From assembly GCA_020636255.1 (NCBI GenBank), contig JACJYE010000005.1, positions 124,001 through 188,000 of the forward strand: a stretch of 64,000 nt of DNA, written 5' to 3'. Of the stretch, positions 45,521 through 55,200 are shown piece by piece. Position 1 is the first letter of the stretch, and each line of letters begins with the position of its first letter. The notes below the pieces were generated by a model. That model did no database searches and was not told the origin of the DNA. It saw only the letters and a list, made by a program, of their open reading frames with translations. Origin of the DNA: Lewinellaceae bacterium. GTDB taxonomy: Bacteria > Bacteroidota > Bacteroidia > Chitinophagales > Saprospiraceae. Both the position numbers and the translations under genes were made by a program.

Positions 45521-45958
45521 ATGTCCCAGTGGAAACAGAGCAAGAAAAGGCCAGGCCAGGCCGCCCGCAGACAAGATCGGGTATTGGCCTTATCGGTTGT
45601 ACTGCTGTCAGGCCTGCTGGCTTTCGGTTGTTCTAAAGACACAGAAGGCCCGGGCACGCTGCAGTTGCGCATCGAAAACCAGAGCGCGTATACATTCAGC
45701 CAGGTTCGCGTTGAAACGGGCGGGGGAGGGGACGGCCTGTTCACCGATATCGGCCCGGGAGAGCGGTCGGAATACAAAGCCTTTGAGTATACATACCGCT
45801 ATGCTTACATCCAGGCCATCATCGGTGCCGACACCCTGACCCTGCAGCCTATCGATTACGTAGGGGAGCAGCGTTATACGAGCGGTAAATTCACCTTCCA
45901 GGTCGATATCATTGGCGACCCGCCCTTGTATATGGCCCTCAATTTCCTGGAAGATTGA
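45521..45958 (+). CDS. Small lipoprotein, unknown function
   Basis: A 145-residue predicted lipoprotein. A basic N-terminus and hydrophobic stretch (VLALSVVLLSGLLAFGC, Cys38) end in a lipobox. The mature part is beta-rich (LQLRIENQSAYTFSQVRVETGGGGDGLFTDIGPGERSEYKAF) and ends PPLYMALNFLED. It resembles short periplasmic beta-sandwich lipoproteins of Bacteroidota. The start is ATG 45521 because the leader follows; an upstream ATG at 45482 lies in another frame. A strong intrinsic terminator follows 43 bp after the stop. Confidence 0.75.
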   Translation: MSQWKQSKKRPGQAARRQDRVLALSVVLLSGLLAFGCSKDTEGPGTLQLRIENQSAYTFSQVRVETGGGGDGLFTDIGPGERSEYKAFEYTYRYAYIQAIIGADTLTLQPIDYVGEQRYTSGKFTFQVDIIGDPPLYMALNFLED

Positions 45959-46001
45959 CTTACAGGGGTGAGCACCATCTTGTTTGCGATATGGTAAAAA
46001 C

Positions 46002-46034
46002 AGCCTATTGCAGAATAAGTAACTGCAATAGGCT
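46002..46034 (+). terminator. Intrinsic terminator of the lipoprotein gene
   Basis: Perfect 12-bp arms AGCCTATTGCAG / CTGCAATAGGCT with a 9-nt loop, followed by TTATTATTCGTTTTTT on the + strand. Confidence 0.85.
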
Positions 46035-46074
46035 TTATTATTCGTTTTTTAATATGGTTATCGGGTAAAAAGCT

Positions 46075-46082
46075 TATCTTTC
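46075..46082 (+). promoter_or_regulatory. Putative -7 element of the retropepsin-like gene
   Basis: TATCTTTC, one mismatch from TAnnTTTG, 44 bp before the ATG and just after the preceding terminator. The short R1 element lies between this box and the gene, so would be in its 5' leader. Confidence 0.33.
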
Positions 46083-46093
46083 GTAATTCCTAA

Positions 46094-46111
46094 GAGCTTC
46101 CAAACAAGCTC
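46094..46111. repeat. R1 element, minimal 18-bp form
   Basis: GAGCTT-CCAAAC-AAGCTC, the outer ends of R1 with the interior missing. It is flanked by TAA on both sides (46091-46093 and 46112-46114), the same kind of 3-bp flank as the longer copies. Confidence 0.6.
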
Positions 46112-46125
46112 TAAACCCGACACCC

Positions 46126-47094
46126 ATGCCACGCATTTACACCACCCTATTGGCCATGCTGTGCCTAACCGGCGGCCTGTCTGGCGAAACAACCTACCAA
46201 ATGTCGCAGGAGTCCTGCGACATGCCTTTTATCATTAAGAACAAACTGATGCTCGTTAGAGGGCAGGCCGATAGCCATTCCGGTTATTTCCTGTTCGATA
46301 CCGGCGCTTCCGAGCTGGTGCTCAACAAGCGGTTCTTCCTCCGTAAGCAGGGATACCGTACGGGCCACATTTACGCTGACGTGCACGGCCGGAAGGCACG
46401 GCATGGCTATAGCTTTATCAGCCATTTTGGATGGGGCAGCCTGGAGCGCCAAAACTTTTACGCTCCGCGCCTGGACCTTAGCGCGCTGGAAGCGGCGCTG
46501 GGCGAGGAGATCATCGGCATCATCGGATATGACGTGCTGCGGCATGTAGAAGCGGAGGTCGACTATTACGCAGGGCAGATGCGCTTGTCCAGGGCCGGTG
46601 AAGGGGCCGTGCCGGTAGCCGAAGCGCCCCTGCCAGACCTCGAGTTTTCGTTCCAGCTCGACGGGCACCTGCCGGTTGTGCGATGCGCCGCAGGTGATGC
46701 CGGCAGCCTGCTTCTGGGAATTGACTCCGGCACTTCGGTCAACCTGATGGAAATACGCCTTAAAAAGAAGCTGGCAGGCAAGGCGATGCAGCAGCGGACC
46801 ATCCCCTTGCTGGGCGCCGGTGGCCAGGAGAAGCGGGCGCCTTATTTCGTGATGGAGAGCCTGGAAGTCGAACAAGCTTATTCCGTGTTGTACAGCCGGG
46901 TGGCTTTCAGCGACCTGAGCATGCTGCGCAATTACGGCTTCCGCGTCGACGGGCTTATAGGCGTCAATTTCTTCCGGCTGGGGAGGGTGGCCATCAACTA
47001 CGATACGCGCCATATCAGGGTATGGCTGGGCGATAATGACTACACTATGCGCCTTCAGCTGGCCCGGCCGCTGCCTGCGATCAGCGCTGGATGA
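46126..47094 (+). CDS. Retropepsin-like aspartyl protease, exported
   Basis: A 322-residue exported protein with two aspartyl-protease half-domains: the first has FLFDTGASELVLNKRF (DTGAS, about residue 63) and the second LLLGIDSGTSVNLMEI (DSGTS, about 204). Two active aspartates in one chain make a single-chain pepsin-like arrangement possible. A short leader (TTLLAMLCLTGGLSGE) precedes. A FRLGRVAINYDTRHIRV segment near the end is typical of this family, which includes many Bacteroidota proteins without known substrates. The next gene starts 64 bp downstream and probably has its own promoter. Cleavage activity is inferred, not shown. Confidence 0.85.
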   Translation: MPRIYTTLLAMLCLTGGLSGETTYQMSQESCDMPFIIKNKLMLVRGQADSHSGYFLFDTGASELVLNKRFFLRKQGYRTGHIYADVHGRKARHGYSFISHFGWGSLERQNFYAPRLDLSALEAALGEEIIGIIGYDVLRHVEAEVDYYAGQMRLSRAGEGAVPVAEAPLPDLEFSFQLDGHLPVVRCAAGDAGSLLLGIDSGTSVNLMEIRLKKKLAGKAMQQRTIPLLGAGGQEKRAPYFVMESLEVEQAYSVLYSRVAFSDLSMLRNYGFRVDGLIGVNFFRLGRVAINYDTRHIRVWLGDNDYTMRLQLARPLPAISAG

Positions 47095-47101
47095 AACCTT
47101 T

Positions 47102-47134
47102 TTGCCGACAATTGCTTCCGGTAATGTAAATTTG
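47102..47134 (+). promoter_or_regulatory. Putative promoter of the MscS-type channel gene
   Basis: TTG within TTTTTG (TTG at 47102-47104) and an exact TAnnTTTG box TAAATTTG at 47127-47134, with a 22-bp spacer. The start codon is 24 bp further on, a short leader typical of this phylum. Confidence 0.5.
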
Positions 47135-47158
47135 CGCCAACCTAAACATCTACCGGGA

Positions 47159-47977
47159 ATGGAAAAGATCAACGAGTACCTGGATCAGGCTGCGAGGATG
47201 GCCATTGAATACCTGCCCAAGCTGGCACTGGCCCTGTTGTTGTTGTATTTCGGGTTTAAACTGGCCAACCGCCTCTCCCGCCTGTTATCGCGCGTACTCG
47301 AACGCCTGGGCATGAGCTCCAGCCTGCTGACCTTCTCCCGCTCACTGGCCAATATCGCGCTGAAAGTCCTGCTCATCTTTACCGTTGCTGCCGTTGCCGG
47401 GGTGGATATTACGGCTTTTGTGGCCGTGCTGGCCGCCGCCGGTTTTGCCGTCGGCCTGGCCCTGCAGGGTAGCCTGAGCAACTTTGCCGCCGGTATCATT
47501 ATCGTAATGTTCCGGCCCTATAAAGTGGGCGACTGGATCGAGGTGGACGAGAAGTTCGGGCAGGTGGAAGAAGTGGAGATCTTCAACACCATCATCGTGA
47601 CGCCCGGGCGTAAAACCCTCATCATCCCCAATGGGCGTGTGGTCGAAAGCATCGTAACCAATTACTCCAGGAAGGGCTTCATCCGCCTGGAGCTCAACGT
47701 TTCCATGCCTTACAGCGAGAGCTTCCCCAAGGTGCGCGACATCATTGTCCAGGAACTGCTGGCCATCGACAAGGTGCTGAAAACACCGGCGCCCGAGGCC
47801 GGCATCGAAACCTTCGACAGCCACAATATCGTGCTCGCCGTGCGCCCGTACGCACATCCCGACGACTACTGGCAGGTGACCTTCGATGCTTACGAACGCA
47901 TCAAGGCGGCCTTCAACCGCCATGGCATCAAGGTCGCTTACTCGGAAGGTGTGGAAATGGGCACCATCGGTGAATAG
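47159..47977 (+). CDS. Small-conductance mechanosensitive channel, MscS family
   Basis: A 272-residue inner-membrane channel that opens under membrane tension during osmotic downshock. Three membrane segments are seen at about 18-36, 58-79 and 87-113; the pore-lining third contains VLAAAGFAVGLALQGSLSNFAAGIIIVMFRPYKVGDWIEV, the family signature. The cytoplasmic beta and alpha/beta domains follow with NTIIVTPGRKTLIIPNGRVVESIVTNYSRKGFIRLEL. Length is close to E. coli MscS (286). The ATG at 47159 is used; an earlier in-frame ATG at 47036 lies inside the preceding gene and would add non-homologous residues. Confidence 0.94.
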   Translation: MEKINEYLDQAARMAIEYLPKLALALLLLYFGFKLANRLSRLLSRVLERLGMSSSLLTFSRSLANIALKVLLIFTVAAVAGVDITAFVAVLAAAGFAVGLALQGSLSNFAAGIIIVMFRPYKVGDWIEVDEKFGQVEEVEIFNTIIVTPGRKTLIIPNGRVVESIVTNYSRKGFIRLELNVSMPYSESFPKVRDIIVQELLAIDKVLKTPAPEAGIETFDSHNIVLAVRPYAHPDDYWQVTFDAYERIKAAFNRHGIKVAYSEGVEMGTIGE

Positions 47978-48070
47978 GCCTGTTTCTGGATTTTTGTTAA
48001 CTTAGGCCCTCTCTCAATGCCTAAAGCCGGTAGTTGCCGGTTTCCGGCAGAATCAACTTTAACCACTGTG

Positions 48071-49921
48071 ATGAACCGAAATTCAACAGGCGTATTACGC
48101 CCTCTGTTCCTGCTTTGCTTCCTGGGACTCTCCTTTTTCGCACATGGCCAGGACTTTCAGGATTGGCCCCTCACCGACATGTCATCCTTCCGCCCTGCCG
48201 GCGGCAACTGGTCCGTATGCGGCGATGTGTCGGCCGTGCTCGATGCGGACGAAAAATTCAAGGTAGAGAAAGGCTCGGGCATACTCGTCAACCTGCCCAG
48301 TGAAAAACAGCGCTCCAACCTGGTGTCGGTACTGGAACATGGCGACCTCGACCTGGAGCTCGAATTCATGATGGCGCGGCATTCCAATTCGGGTATCTAC
48401 CTCCAGGGGAAATACGAGATACAGTTGCTGGACAGCTGGGGTAAACAATACCCTGCCTACGGCGACTGCGGCGGTATCTACGAGCGCTGGGACGATGCCA
48501 TGCCCGAAGGGCAGCAGGGGTACGAAGGTTATGCGCCCCGCTACAACGCATGCCGTGCACCGGGGCTCTGGCAAAAGCTGGAGATCTCTTTCCAGGCCCC
48601 CCGCTTCGACGATTTCGGCAACAAAACGGCCAACGCAAAGATCCTTTTTGTGCGCCTCAACGGGCAGCTGATCCACGAGAATGTAGCGCTCACAGGGCCG
48701 ACGCGCGGTGGCGGGGCCGATGAAGTGGCCAAAGGGCCCTTGCTGATACAGGGCGACCACGGGCCGGTAGCTTTTCGCAACATCCGCTATCGCACCTTCG
48801 GAGGGCCGCCTGCCGTGCTGTCCAAGCTGAAGTACGAGCATTATTATACTGAAAACGACGTTACCGACCCTGCAGGGCTTAGCCTGCAGGCCAGCGGCCC
48901 GGCCCCACAGCTGACCCATGGGCTGATCAGCAGCAACGAGAAGTTCCTGCTCCGCTTTCAGGGTGAACTGGAGGTGAAAACGCCCGGCCGTTATTATTTC
49001 GAGCTGGCAGCCTACGGCTGGAGCTGGCTGAAGGTCGGCGATGAGCTACTGCTGGACAGAGGCCCATGGACGCGCACGGCCAGCGTGGTGCTGAAAGCCG
49101 GAAGATATCCCTTTGAGCTGCGTTACACCAAAACGGCCTCCTGGTTCTCCAATGGGCTGGGCCTTTACGTGGCCGGCCCGGGAATGCGGCGCCAGGCCCT
49201 GCACGCCGAAAGCTCGCTACCCCCCAGCCCGAACGTGTCGAACCCCATCTACCTGGGTTTTCAGCCCGAGCCGGTGGCCATGCGCAGCTTTATGGATTAT
49301 CAGGGCCCGCGCGACAGCGTCAGCCACCGCATTACCCACAATATTTCGGTAGGCTTTCCCGAGGGCGTCAGCTATGGCTACAACCTGGGCAAGGGCGCCC
49401 TGTTCCAGGCCTGGAAAGGCGGCTTCCTCGACGCCACCCCTATGTGGGACAGCCGCGGCGACGGCAGTTCCCGCCCGATGGGCAGCGTGCTGCGGATGGA
49501 AGATGCCCCCTGCATTGCCGTGCTCGGCAGCGAAGGAACAGCCTGGCCTGGCGAATGGGCTGAAGGATCGGGCTACCGGAGCAAAGGTTATCACCTGGAT
49601 GCGGAGGGCGTGCCTACTTTCCTGGCCGAGATGAGCGGTTTGAAAATATCGGACAGGGTTGCGCCGGTAGACGGCAACCGCAAGCTCGAACGCCGGTTGC
49701 AGCTCGAAGGCCCGGCGCCATCAGGCCTGTACTGCCGGCTGGCCGCCGGGCGGCGCATCGAGCGGCTGGAAGGCAATACCTACGCCGTTGATAAACGCTA
49801 TTACATCCAGCTGCCGGAAAAAAGCACGCTAAAAGTTACAGTGCGCAATGCCGGCGATTGGCAGGAACTGGTGGCGCCCCTGGGAGGCGTCCGGGAACTG
49901 GCCTATTTTCTGGTATTTTAA
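48071..49921 (+). CDS. DUF1080 (3-keto-disaccharide hydrolase-like) and PA14 domain exported protein
   Basis: A 616-residue exported protein. After a signal peptide (about 1-28, FLLCFLGLSFFAHGQ) comes a LamG/concanavalin-like DUF1080 domain (about 30-255) with FMMARHSNSGIYLQGKYEIQLLDSWG, a match to proteins that act on sugars, including 3-keto-disaccharide hydrolases. A PA14 sugar-binding domain follows (about 275-390: YYFELAAYGWSWLKVGDELLLDRGPW). The last about 200 residues are unassigned. It should work outside the cytoplasm on glycans or keto-sugars. The next gene, a propeller-copper protein, starts 51 bp downstream; in Bacteroidota and Planctomycetota these families often sit together. 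Start ATG 48071. Confidence 0.85.
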   Translation: MNRNSTGVLRPLFLLCFLGLSFFAHGQDFQDWPLTDMSSFRPAGGNWSVCGDVSAVLDADEKFKVEKGSGILVNLPSEKQRSNLVSVLEHGDLDLELEFMMARHSNSGIYLQGKYEIQLLDSWGKQYPAYGDCGGIYERWDDAMPEGQQGYEGYAPRYNACRAPGLWQKLEISFQAPRFDDFGNKTANAKILFVRLNGQLIHENVALTGPTRGGGADEVAKGPLLIQGDHGPVAFRNIRYRTFGGPPAVLSKLKYEHYYTENDVTDPAGLSLQASGPAPQLTHGLISSNEKFLLRFQGELEVKTPGRYYFELAAYGWSWLKVGDELLLDRGPWTRTASVVLKAGRYPFELRYTKTASWFSNGLGLYVAGPGMRRQALHAESSLPPSPNVSNPIYLGFQPEPVAMRSFMDYQGPRDSVSHRITHNISVGFPEGVSYGYNLGKGALFQAWKGGFLDATPMWDSRGDGSSRPMGSVLRMEDAPCIAVLGSEGTAWPGEWAEGSGYRSKGYHLDAEGVPTFLAEMSGLKISDRVAPVDGNRKLERRLQLEGPAPSGLYCRLAAGRRIERLEGNTYAVDKRYYIQLPEKSTLKVTVRNAGDWQELVAPLGGVRELAYFLVF

Positions 49922-49972
49922 AAGACCACTAGATACATTTAACAAAGCCTTTCGGTACATAATAACGACGGT

Positions 49973-52165
49973 ATGATTTCAACGAAACGAGCTACTTTTC
50001 CGGTTCTATTCCTGCTGGGCTTCCTGGTGTTGAACGCACAGGAAGAAAGCCGGCTACTGCCGGAGGAGGACGACTATTATAAGATCATCACGCTTCCGGT
50101 ACCCAGAGACGTCATCCTGGAAGTGGGTGGCCTGGTGACTTTGCCGAACGGCAACCTGGCCGCTTCCACCCGCCACGGAGAGGTATGGATGGTTGAAGAC
50201 CCCTATATGGAAAACGGCCCGCCTTACTACCGCCGTTTTGCCAGCGGCCTGCATGAGATTCTGGGCCTGGCCTATCAGGACGGAGCTTTGTACATGGCCC
50301 AGCGCGGCGAACTGACAAAGCTCGTGGACGAGAATGGCGACGGGCGCGCCGACCTCTACGAAACGATATATGCCTGGCCCTTGTCGGGCCATTACCACGA
50401 ATACTCCTTTGGCCCCAAGATAGCGCCCGACGGCAGTTTTTTCGTCACCGCCAATGTCGCCTTTGGCGACCAGGAGTGGTGGCGCGGAGAAAGCCGGGTG
50501 CCCTGGCGCGGCTGGACGATGCACATTACGCCCGACGGCAAAATGGAGCCCTGGGCTACGGGAATGCGCTCGCCCTGCGGCATCGGGATAGTAGATGGCG
50601 AATTCTTTTATGCGGACAACCAGGGCGACTGGGTCGGCTCAGGTGGCCTGGTACACCTGGAAAAGGGCGATTTCACCGGGCACCCTGCCGGCCTGCGCTG
50701 GGCAGAACGGCCGGAATCACCCGTAAAGATCACGACGAACGATATCTACTACCGCGCCAACCCGCGCTTCACCCCCCCGGGTAAGGCCCCGGTCAAACCT
50801 GAAAATATCGAAAACGAGGCGCCTACCCTGCTCTTCGAGCTGGCGGAAGAACTGCCTTCCATTAAAACGCCTGCCGTATGGCTGCCGCACAGTATTCTGG
50901 GCATCTCTACTTCTGAGATCATCACCGATGAAACAGGTGGCGCTTTCGGCCCGTTTGCCGGCCAAATATTTATCGGCGACCAGGGGCAGAGCAAGATCGT
51001 GCGGGTGTTCCTGGAAAAAGTGGGCGGAGAATACCAGGGCGCGGCCTTTAACTTCAGAGAAGGCTTTCAATCAGGGGTGCTGCGCATGAGCTGGGGCCGC
51101 GACGGCTCACTTTTTGTAGGGCAGACCAACCGTGGCTGGGGCTCTACCGGCAACGACCCCTACGGCCTGCAACGTCTGTTGTGGACGGGCAAGGCCCCCT
51201 TCGAGATGAAGGCCGTTCGCCTCATGCCCGACGGTTTTGAGATCGAATTTACCCAGGCTGTCGACAAAACGACGGCGCTCAACCCGGAAGCTTACGAGAT
51301 CACGAGTTTCATCTACAAATACCACCCCGTTTACGGCAGCCCGGTCGTCAACAGCCAGAATTGCCCTATCCGGGGCATACTGGTATCGGACGACGGCCTG
51401 ACGGCCCGATTGCTGGCCGACAGCCTTCGGCAGCATTACATTCACGAGATCAAGGCTGCGGGTGTAGCGTCGTATAATGGGAACTACCCGCTGCTTCATA
51501 ATACGGGGTATTATACCATAAACGCTTTCCAGGAAGGGACGGGGCTGCAGCTGGACGAAACGGCAAGGTCCAGGGCTATGGGAGCTGTAGACAATTATTG
51601 GAAGGCAAAACAGGAAGCGGAAGCCGCAGCAAAGGCCATGGAGGCCATGCAGCACAAGCATGAGATGCCGGCTAAGGAGTCGGCGAAGGCCGAAGCAAAG
51701 CCTAAGGCGGAACGCCCGGCAGCCAAACCCGAGCCGGCGGCCCCTGCTGCCACTTCCGCCAAGCGCGTTACCCGTTTGCCTGCCGGCTGGGGCGCGCCCG
51801 ATCAAAGCCTGATTATCAGCACCCTGCCGGGCATGAAGTATGACCAAAGCACGCTTACCGTAAAGGCAGGCAGCAAGGTGAAGCTCACTTTTTACAACAA
51901 TGACGATATGCCCCACAATATCGTTTTCACTACGCCGGGAGGGGCCGATGAAGTAGGCAAAGCAGCCATGAGCCTGGGCCTGAAAGGCCAGGCGATGGAT
52001 TACGTTCCGAACTCATCCAAGGTGCTGCACCACACCCGGCTGGTAGGCCCCGGCACTTCGGAAACCATTTACTTCAAAGCGCCTTCCAAAGCAGGGAACT
52101 ACATGTACGTTTGTACCTTTCCCGGGCACTACCTGACGATGCGGGGCGTGTTGAGGGTGTTGTAA
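49973..52165 (+). CDS. Exported beta-propeller protein fused to a blue copper (cupredoxin) domain
   Basis: A 730-residue exported protein. A signal peptide (about 1-23) is followed by a glucose/sorbosone-dehydrogenase-like propeller (about 35-400; SFGPKIAPDGSFFVTANVAFGD, TGMRSPCGIGIVDGEFFYADNQGDWVGSGGLVHLEKG). After an unassigned linker domain there is an Ala/Lys/Glu/Pro-rich low-complexity spacer (about 540-600). The last about 115 residues are a type 1 copper domain with all four ligands: His648, Cys714, His719 and Met723 in YVCTFPGHYLTM. It could be an electron carrier or a dehydrogenase with a tethered acceptor; no heme c motif (CxxCH) was seen. An R1 element begins at the base after the stop codon. 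It probably forms a unit with the preceding DUF1080/PA14 gene. Confidence 0.9.
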   Translation: MISTKRATFPVLFLLGFLVLNAQEESRLLPEEDDYYKIITLPVPRDVILEVGGLVTLPNGNLAASTRHGEVWMVEDPYMENGPPYYRRFASGLHEILGLAYQDGALYMAQRGELTKLVDENGDGRADLYETIYAWPLSGHYHEYSFGPKIAPDGSFFVTANVAFGDQEWWRGESRVPWRGWTMHITPDGKMEPWATGMRSPCGIGIVDGEFFYADNQGDWVGSGGLVHLEKGDFTGHPAGLRWAERPESPVKITTNDIYYRANPRFTPPGKAPVKPENIENEAPTLLFELAEELPSIKTPAVWLPHSILGISTSEIITDETGGAFGPFAGQIFIGDQGQSKIVRVFLEKVGGEYQGAAFNFREGFQSGVLRMSWGRDGSLFVGQTNRGWGSTGNDPYGLQRLLWTGKAPFEMKAVRLMPDGFEIEFTQAVDKTTALNPEAYEITSFIYKYHPVYGSPVVNSQNCPIRGILVSDDGLTARLLADSLRQHYIHEIKAAGVASYNGNYPLLHNTGYYTINAFQEGTGLQLDETARSRAMGAVDNYWKAKQEAEAAAKAMEAMQHKHEMPAKESAKAEAKPKAERPAAKPEPAAPAATSAKRVTRLPAGWGAPDQSLIISTLPGMKYDQSTLTVKAGSKVKLTFYNNDDMPHNIVFTTPGGADEVGKAAMSLGLKGQAMDYVPNSSKVLHHTRLVGPGTSETIYFKAPSKAGNYMYVCTFPGHYLTMRGVLRVL

Positions 52166-52240
52166 GAGCTTGTTTGGAGGACGCTTTGGGAGATAAAAAG
52201 GGACGTATTTCAGCCCAAAGGGAGGCCTCCAAACAAGCTC
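52166..52240. mobile_element. R1 palindromic element, 75 bp, abutting a stop codon
   Basis: GAGCTTGTTTGGAGG at 52166-52180 and the reverse complement of the full arm at 52224-52240. TAA flanks both ends: the left TAA is the stop codon of the copper-protein gene (52163-52165), the right one 52241-52243. It lies between convergent genes. Confidence 0.75.
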
Positions 52241-52253
52241 TAAAGCGGCAACT

Positions 52254-52279
52254 TATTTTTTGAACACTACTTTAGTCCC
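52254..52279. repeat. R3 dispersed repeat, copy 3, overlapping a gene end
   Basis: TATTTTTTGAACACTACT then, after three bases, GTCCC, matching 12166-12191. The last part overlaps the stop codon and final codons of the convergent T9SS substrate gene that ends at 52272. Confidence 0.7.
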
Positions 52280-55200
52280 CCTTGCCATTCAAGACCACCG
52301 GATACAGCTCCGGCAATTCCTCATGCTCGAAGCGGAAATAGTAGGCCCCTGCGGGCAGGCCATACAGGGAGATCACGCCTTGCGCCACTCCGCTGTACGT
52401 TACCAGCCGGGCATGGCGGATGGCCTGGCCCGAAGCATCGTATATCTTCACCGGCAGGAAGCCGCTACTTTGAAGGCCTCTGATCTCTACCCGCACAAAC
52501 CCCTCGGTGGGATTGGGGAAAAGCCGCACCTGGCGCCCGAAAAAGACGGGCTCTTCAGCATCTACCGTGATGTCCACAACGACATCGAGGGAAGCCTCGC
52601 AGCCCGAAGACTCGTCGCGCACGATAACCGTATAACTGCCGGGCAGCAAGCTGCTAAAAATGCTGGAATCCTGGGCCGTCTGCCCTTGCAGGGTATAGGT
52701 ATAAGGGCCTTCCCCGCCCGACTGGCTGACCGTGATCGTGCCGTCGGCTTCGTTCTCACCCGTTGCATTGGTTACTTCGGCAGCGATTTCAAGGGTGCAG
52801 GACTCCACGATGACCGTAGTGTCGGCCGTGCAGTTCCGGCCGTCCCGGACCACAACCTGATAGGAGCCGGCATCCAGATTGGGGAAGACCGGGGAGGACT
52901 GGAAGCTCTGCCCGCCATTGATGCTGTACTGATAGGGTGTAATGCCGTTGTCGATACTGAGGATGACCCGCCCGTCACCTGCGCCTGGGGCCGATTCGTG
53001 GCGTATATCGGCGTTGATGCCCAGCATGCAGATGAAAGTAGTACAGAAATCCAGGTCGTGGGATGAGCCGAAGTTGATGACATTCAGGTCGGCCACGATA
53101 ATGCCATCCTTATTGATGATCTGGACGTCACCCGCCGGAGGGCCGCTGAGCCCGTCGCCATAACTATCGAAGATGGTGAACGTATAACAGGTATCCGCCA
53201 GGCACCATTCTTCTTCGATGAGGGTGGTTTCCTGATCGTAAGGCCCGCCTGAATACAGGACGTTACCGGCGCCGTCTTTGAGTTCCCAGGACGTTTCCTC
53301 GGGCCAGGAGTCGGTGAGCAGGCGGAGGGTTACTTCGCCGCCACCCAAGATGACGGTAAAGTTCGTTTCCCTGAAATCGTTGGAGGTATTCTCATCAGGA
53401 AGGCCGTTGGGCAGGCTTACGGTAGCGGAGAACAACTGGTCTCCCGCAACGAGCGGCCCCAGCGTCAGTACGATGTACTCCTGCTGCCCAGGGGCCAGGC
53501 TGCCCGTCCAGTTGATCGTGTCTTCCGGTTCGGCGTTGAGCTGGTACGTCAGCAAAGCGCTCGTCAGGGTATCAACGCCGGTATTCCGTATGATAATGCT
53601 TACGATAGCTATGGAATCGCAAATAGCCGTTTCCAGCCCTTCGAAGCCCTGTAGGGCAACATCGTTGCGAGGGAGCTGGAGGACGCGCGTGCGCAGGGTG
53701 TCGTTAAAATAGGCCGTATCAGAGAGCAGGCTGGTGTAGACCACAAAATCGTAAGGGCCGATGACGGAGAGGTCCTCGGTAGTGGCAAAGGTGTGGTAGT
53801 AAATGCTGTCGGCCGGAATGGTATCGGTAATGACCTCATTGATGGCCGGGCCGCCGTTGAGGCTATAGCTGATGCCGATATCGTGCTGCGCTGCGTAACC
53901 GTAATTGCGCACGGCAACCTTTATGGGTTCCGCATCGGTAAGGTAACCCGAGCTTTGGGGCTGGACCAGTGCCTGAGGCCCTATGTCGTTGGTATCCCGG
54001 CGAATCCGCGCCATCATGACCTTGGTCCGCCAGGCGCCATTGTTGCCCATGTATTCACCTGTAAACCAGAAATCGGTGCCGTTGGCAGGGTTGATGGACA
54101 TGGTGGCATAGTCGCCCCAGCGCGAACTATTCTGGGAACTGAGGCCAGTGGCGAATTCGTATTCGTTGATGGTCATTTCTCCGAGGGGGTCGTTGGCCAG
54201 TCGCCCGGTGAAGCGCAGCGACAGCGCCTTGTTGGGGCCCCCGGCGGTATAGGCCATGAGGATATTACCGCTGCGGTCCATAGAAATACCGCCGGCAAAA
54301 CGGCTATTGCCATCGCCGGGCGCATAGGTGCCTTCCTGATATAGCGACCAGGGGGCGTTGCCCGTTTTGCGCAGTTCCATCCAGCGCAGGCCAGCGCGGT
54401 CGCTGCCATCGACATCGACGGCGAAATGCAGGGTGATCGATTCATGACTGCTGAAATTGATATAAGGTACGCGATGCAGAATGATCTGTTGCAGAGCGTC
54501 TACCTTGTTGCCATTGGGCTGCGGGATGCAGTTCGTAAAAGAGCCCGTACACAGGTCCGACTCAAAAGGCGCCGTGATGATATCCGTCGGCCCCGAGGTG
54601 AAAGAGTTGTCCTCGTCAGCCCAGTCGATATGTACCTCCCACACCTCTACTTTATCCTGGCCGCCCTGCCAGGCGTCGTCGTACATGCGCACGATATAAC
54701 CCGGTGCATCGGCCGGAGGGGTGTTGTACCCGTCCCAATCGACGGGTTGCGCCGTCTGCCAGGCGTTGGAAGCGTTGAATTTCGGGATGCCCAGGCGCTG
54801 CACGCTGGGGTTGTCCGCTCCGCTCAGCATGGCCTGTCTGTCGAGTGCGTAGATGGCTATATTGTTGTCATCGCTTTCGTTGGTCGTGACCAGGTAAGCA
54901 TTGGGCCAGATACTGTATTTGGGATAATCGGGGAAACTTGGCGTCTGAACCCGGTAGGCATACCAGCTGCCGGTGGGGTCGCTGTTCTCGGAGATGGCGA
55001 TCAGCAGGGCGTTGCCGCCAAAATCCTGGAACTCAGAGATGAGCCATTGGCCGGCAGCCTGGTCGTATAGCGCTATAGGGTCTCCCAGCCCGGTGGCGTT
55101 GAATTCCGACCACAGGAAGTTCAACGAGCTGAGGGAGAAGACGTTGGCCCCTTCCATGTCGAAGACCTTGAGGTAGGTGCCACCACTGGCATTGGCCAGC

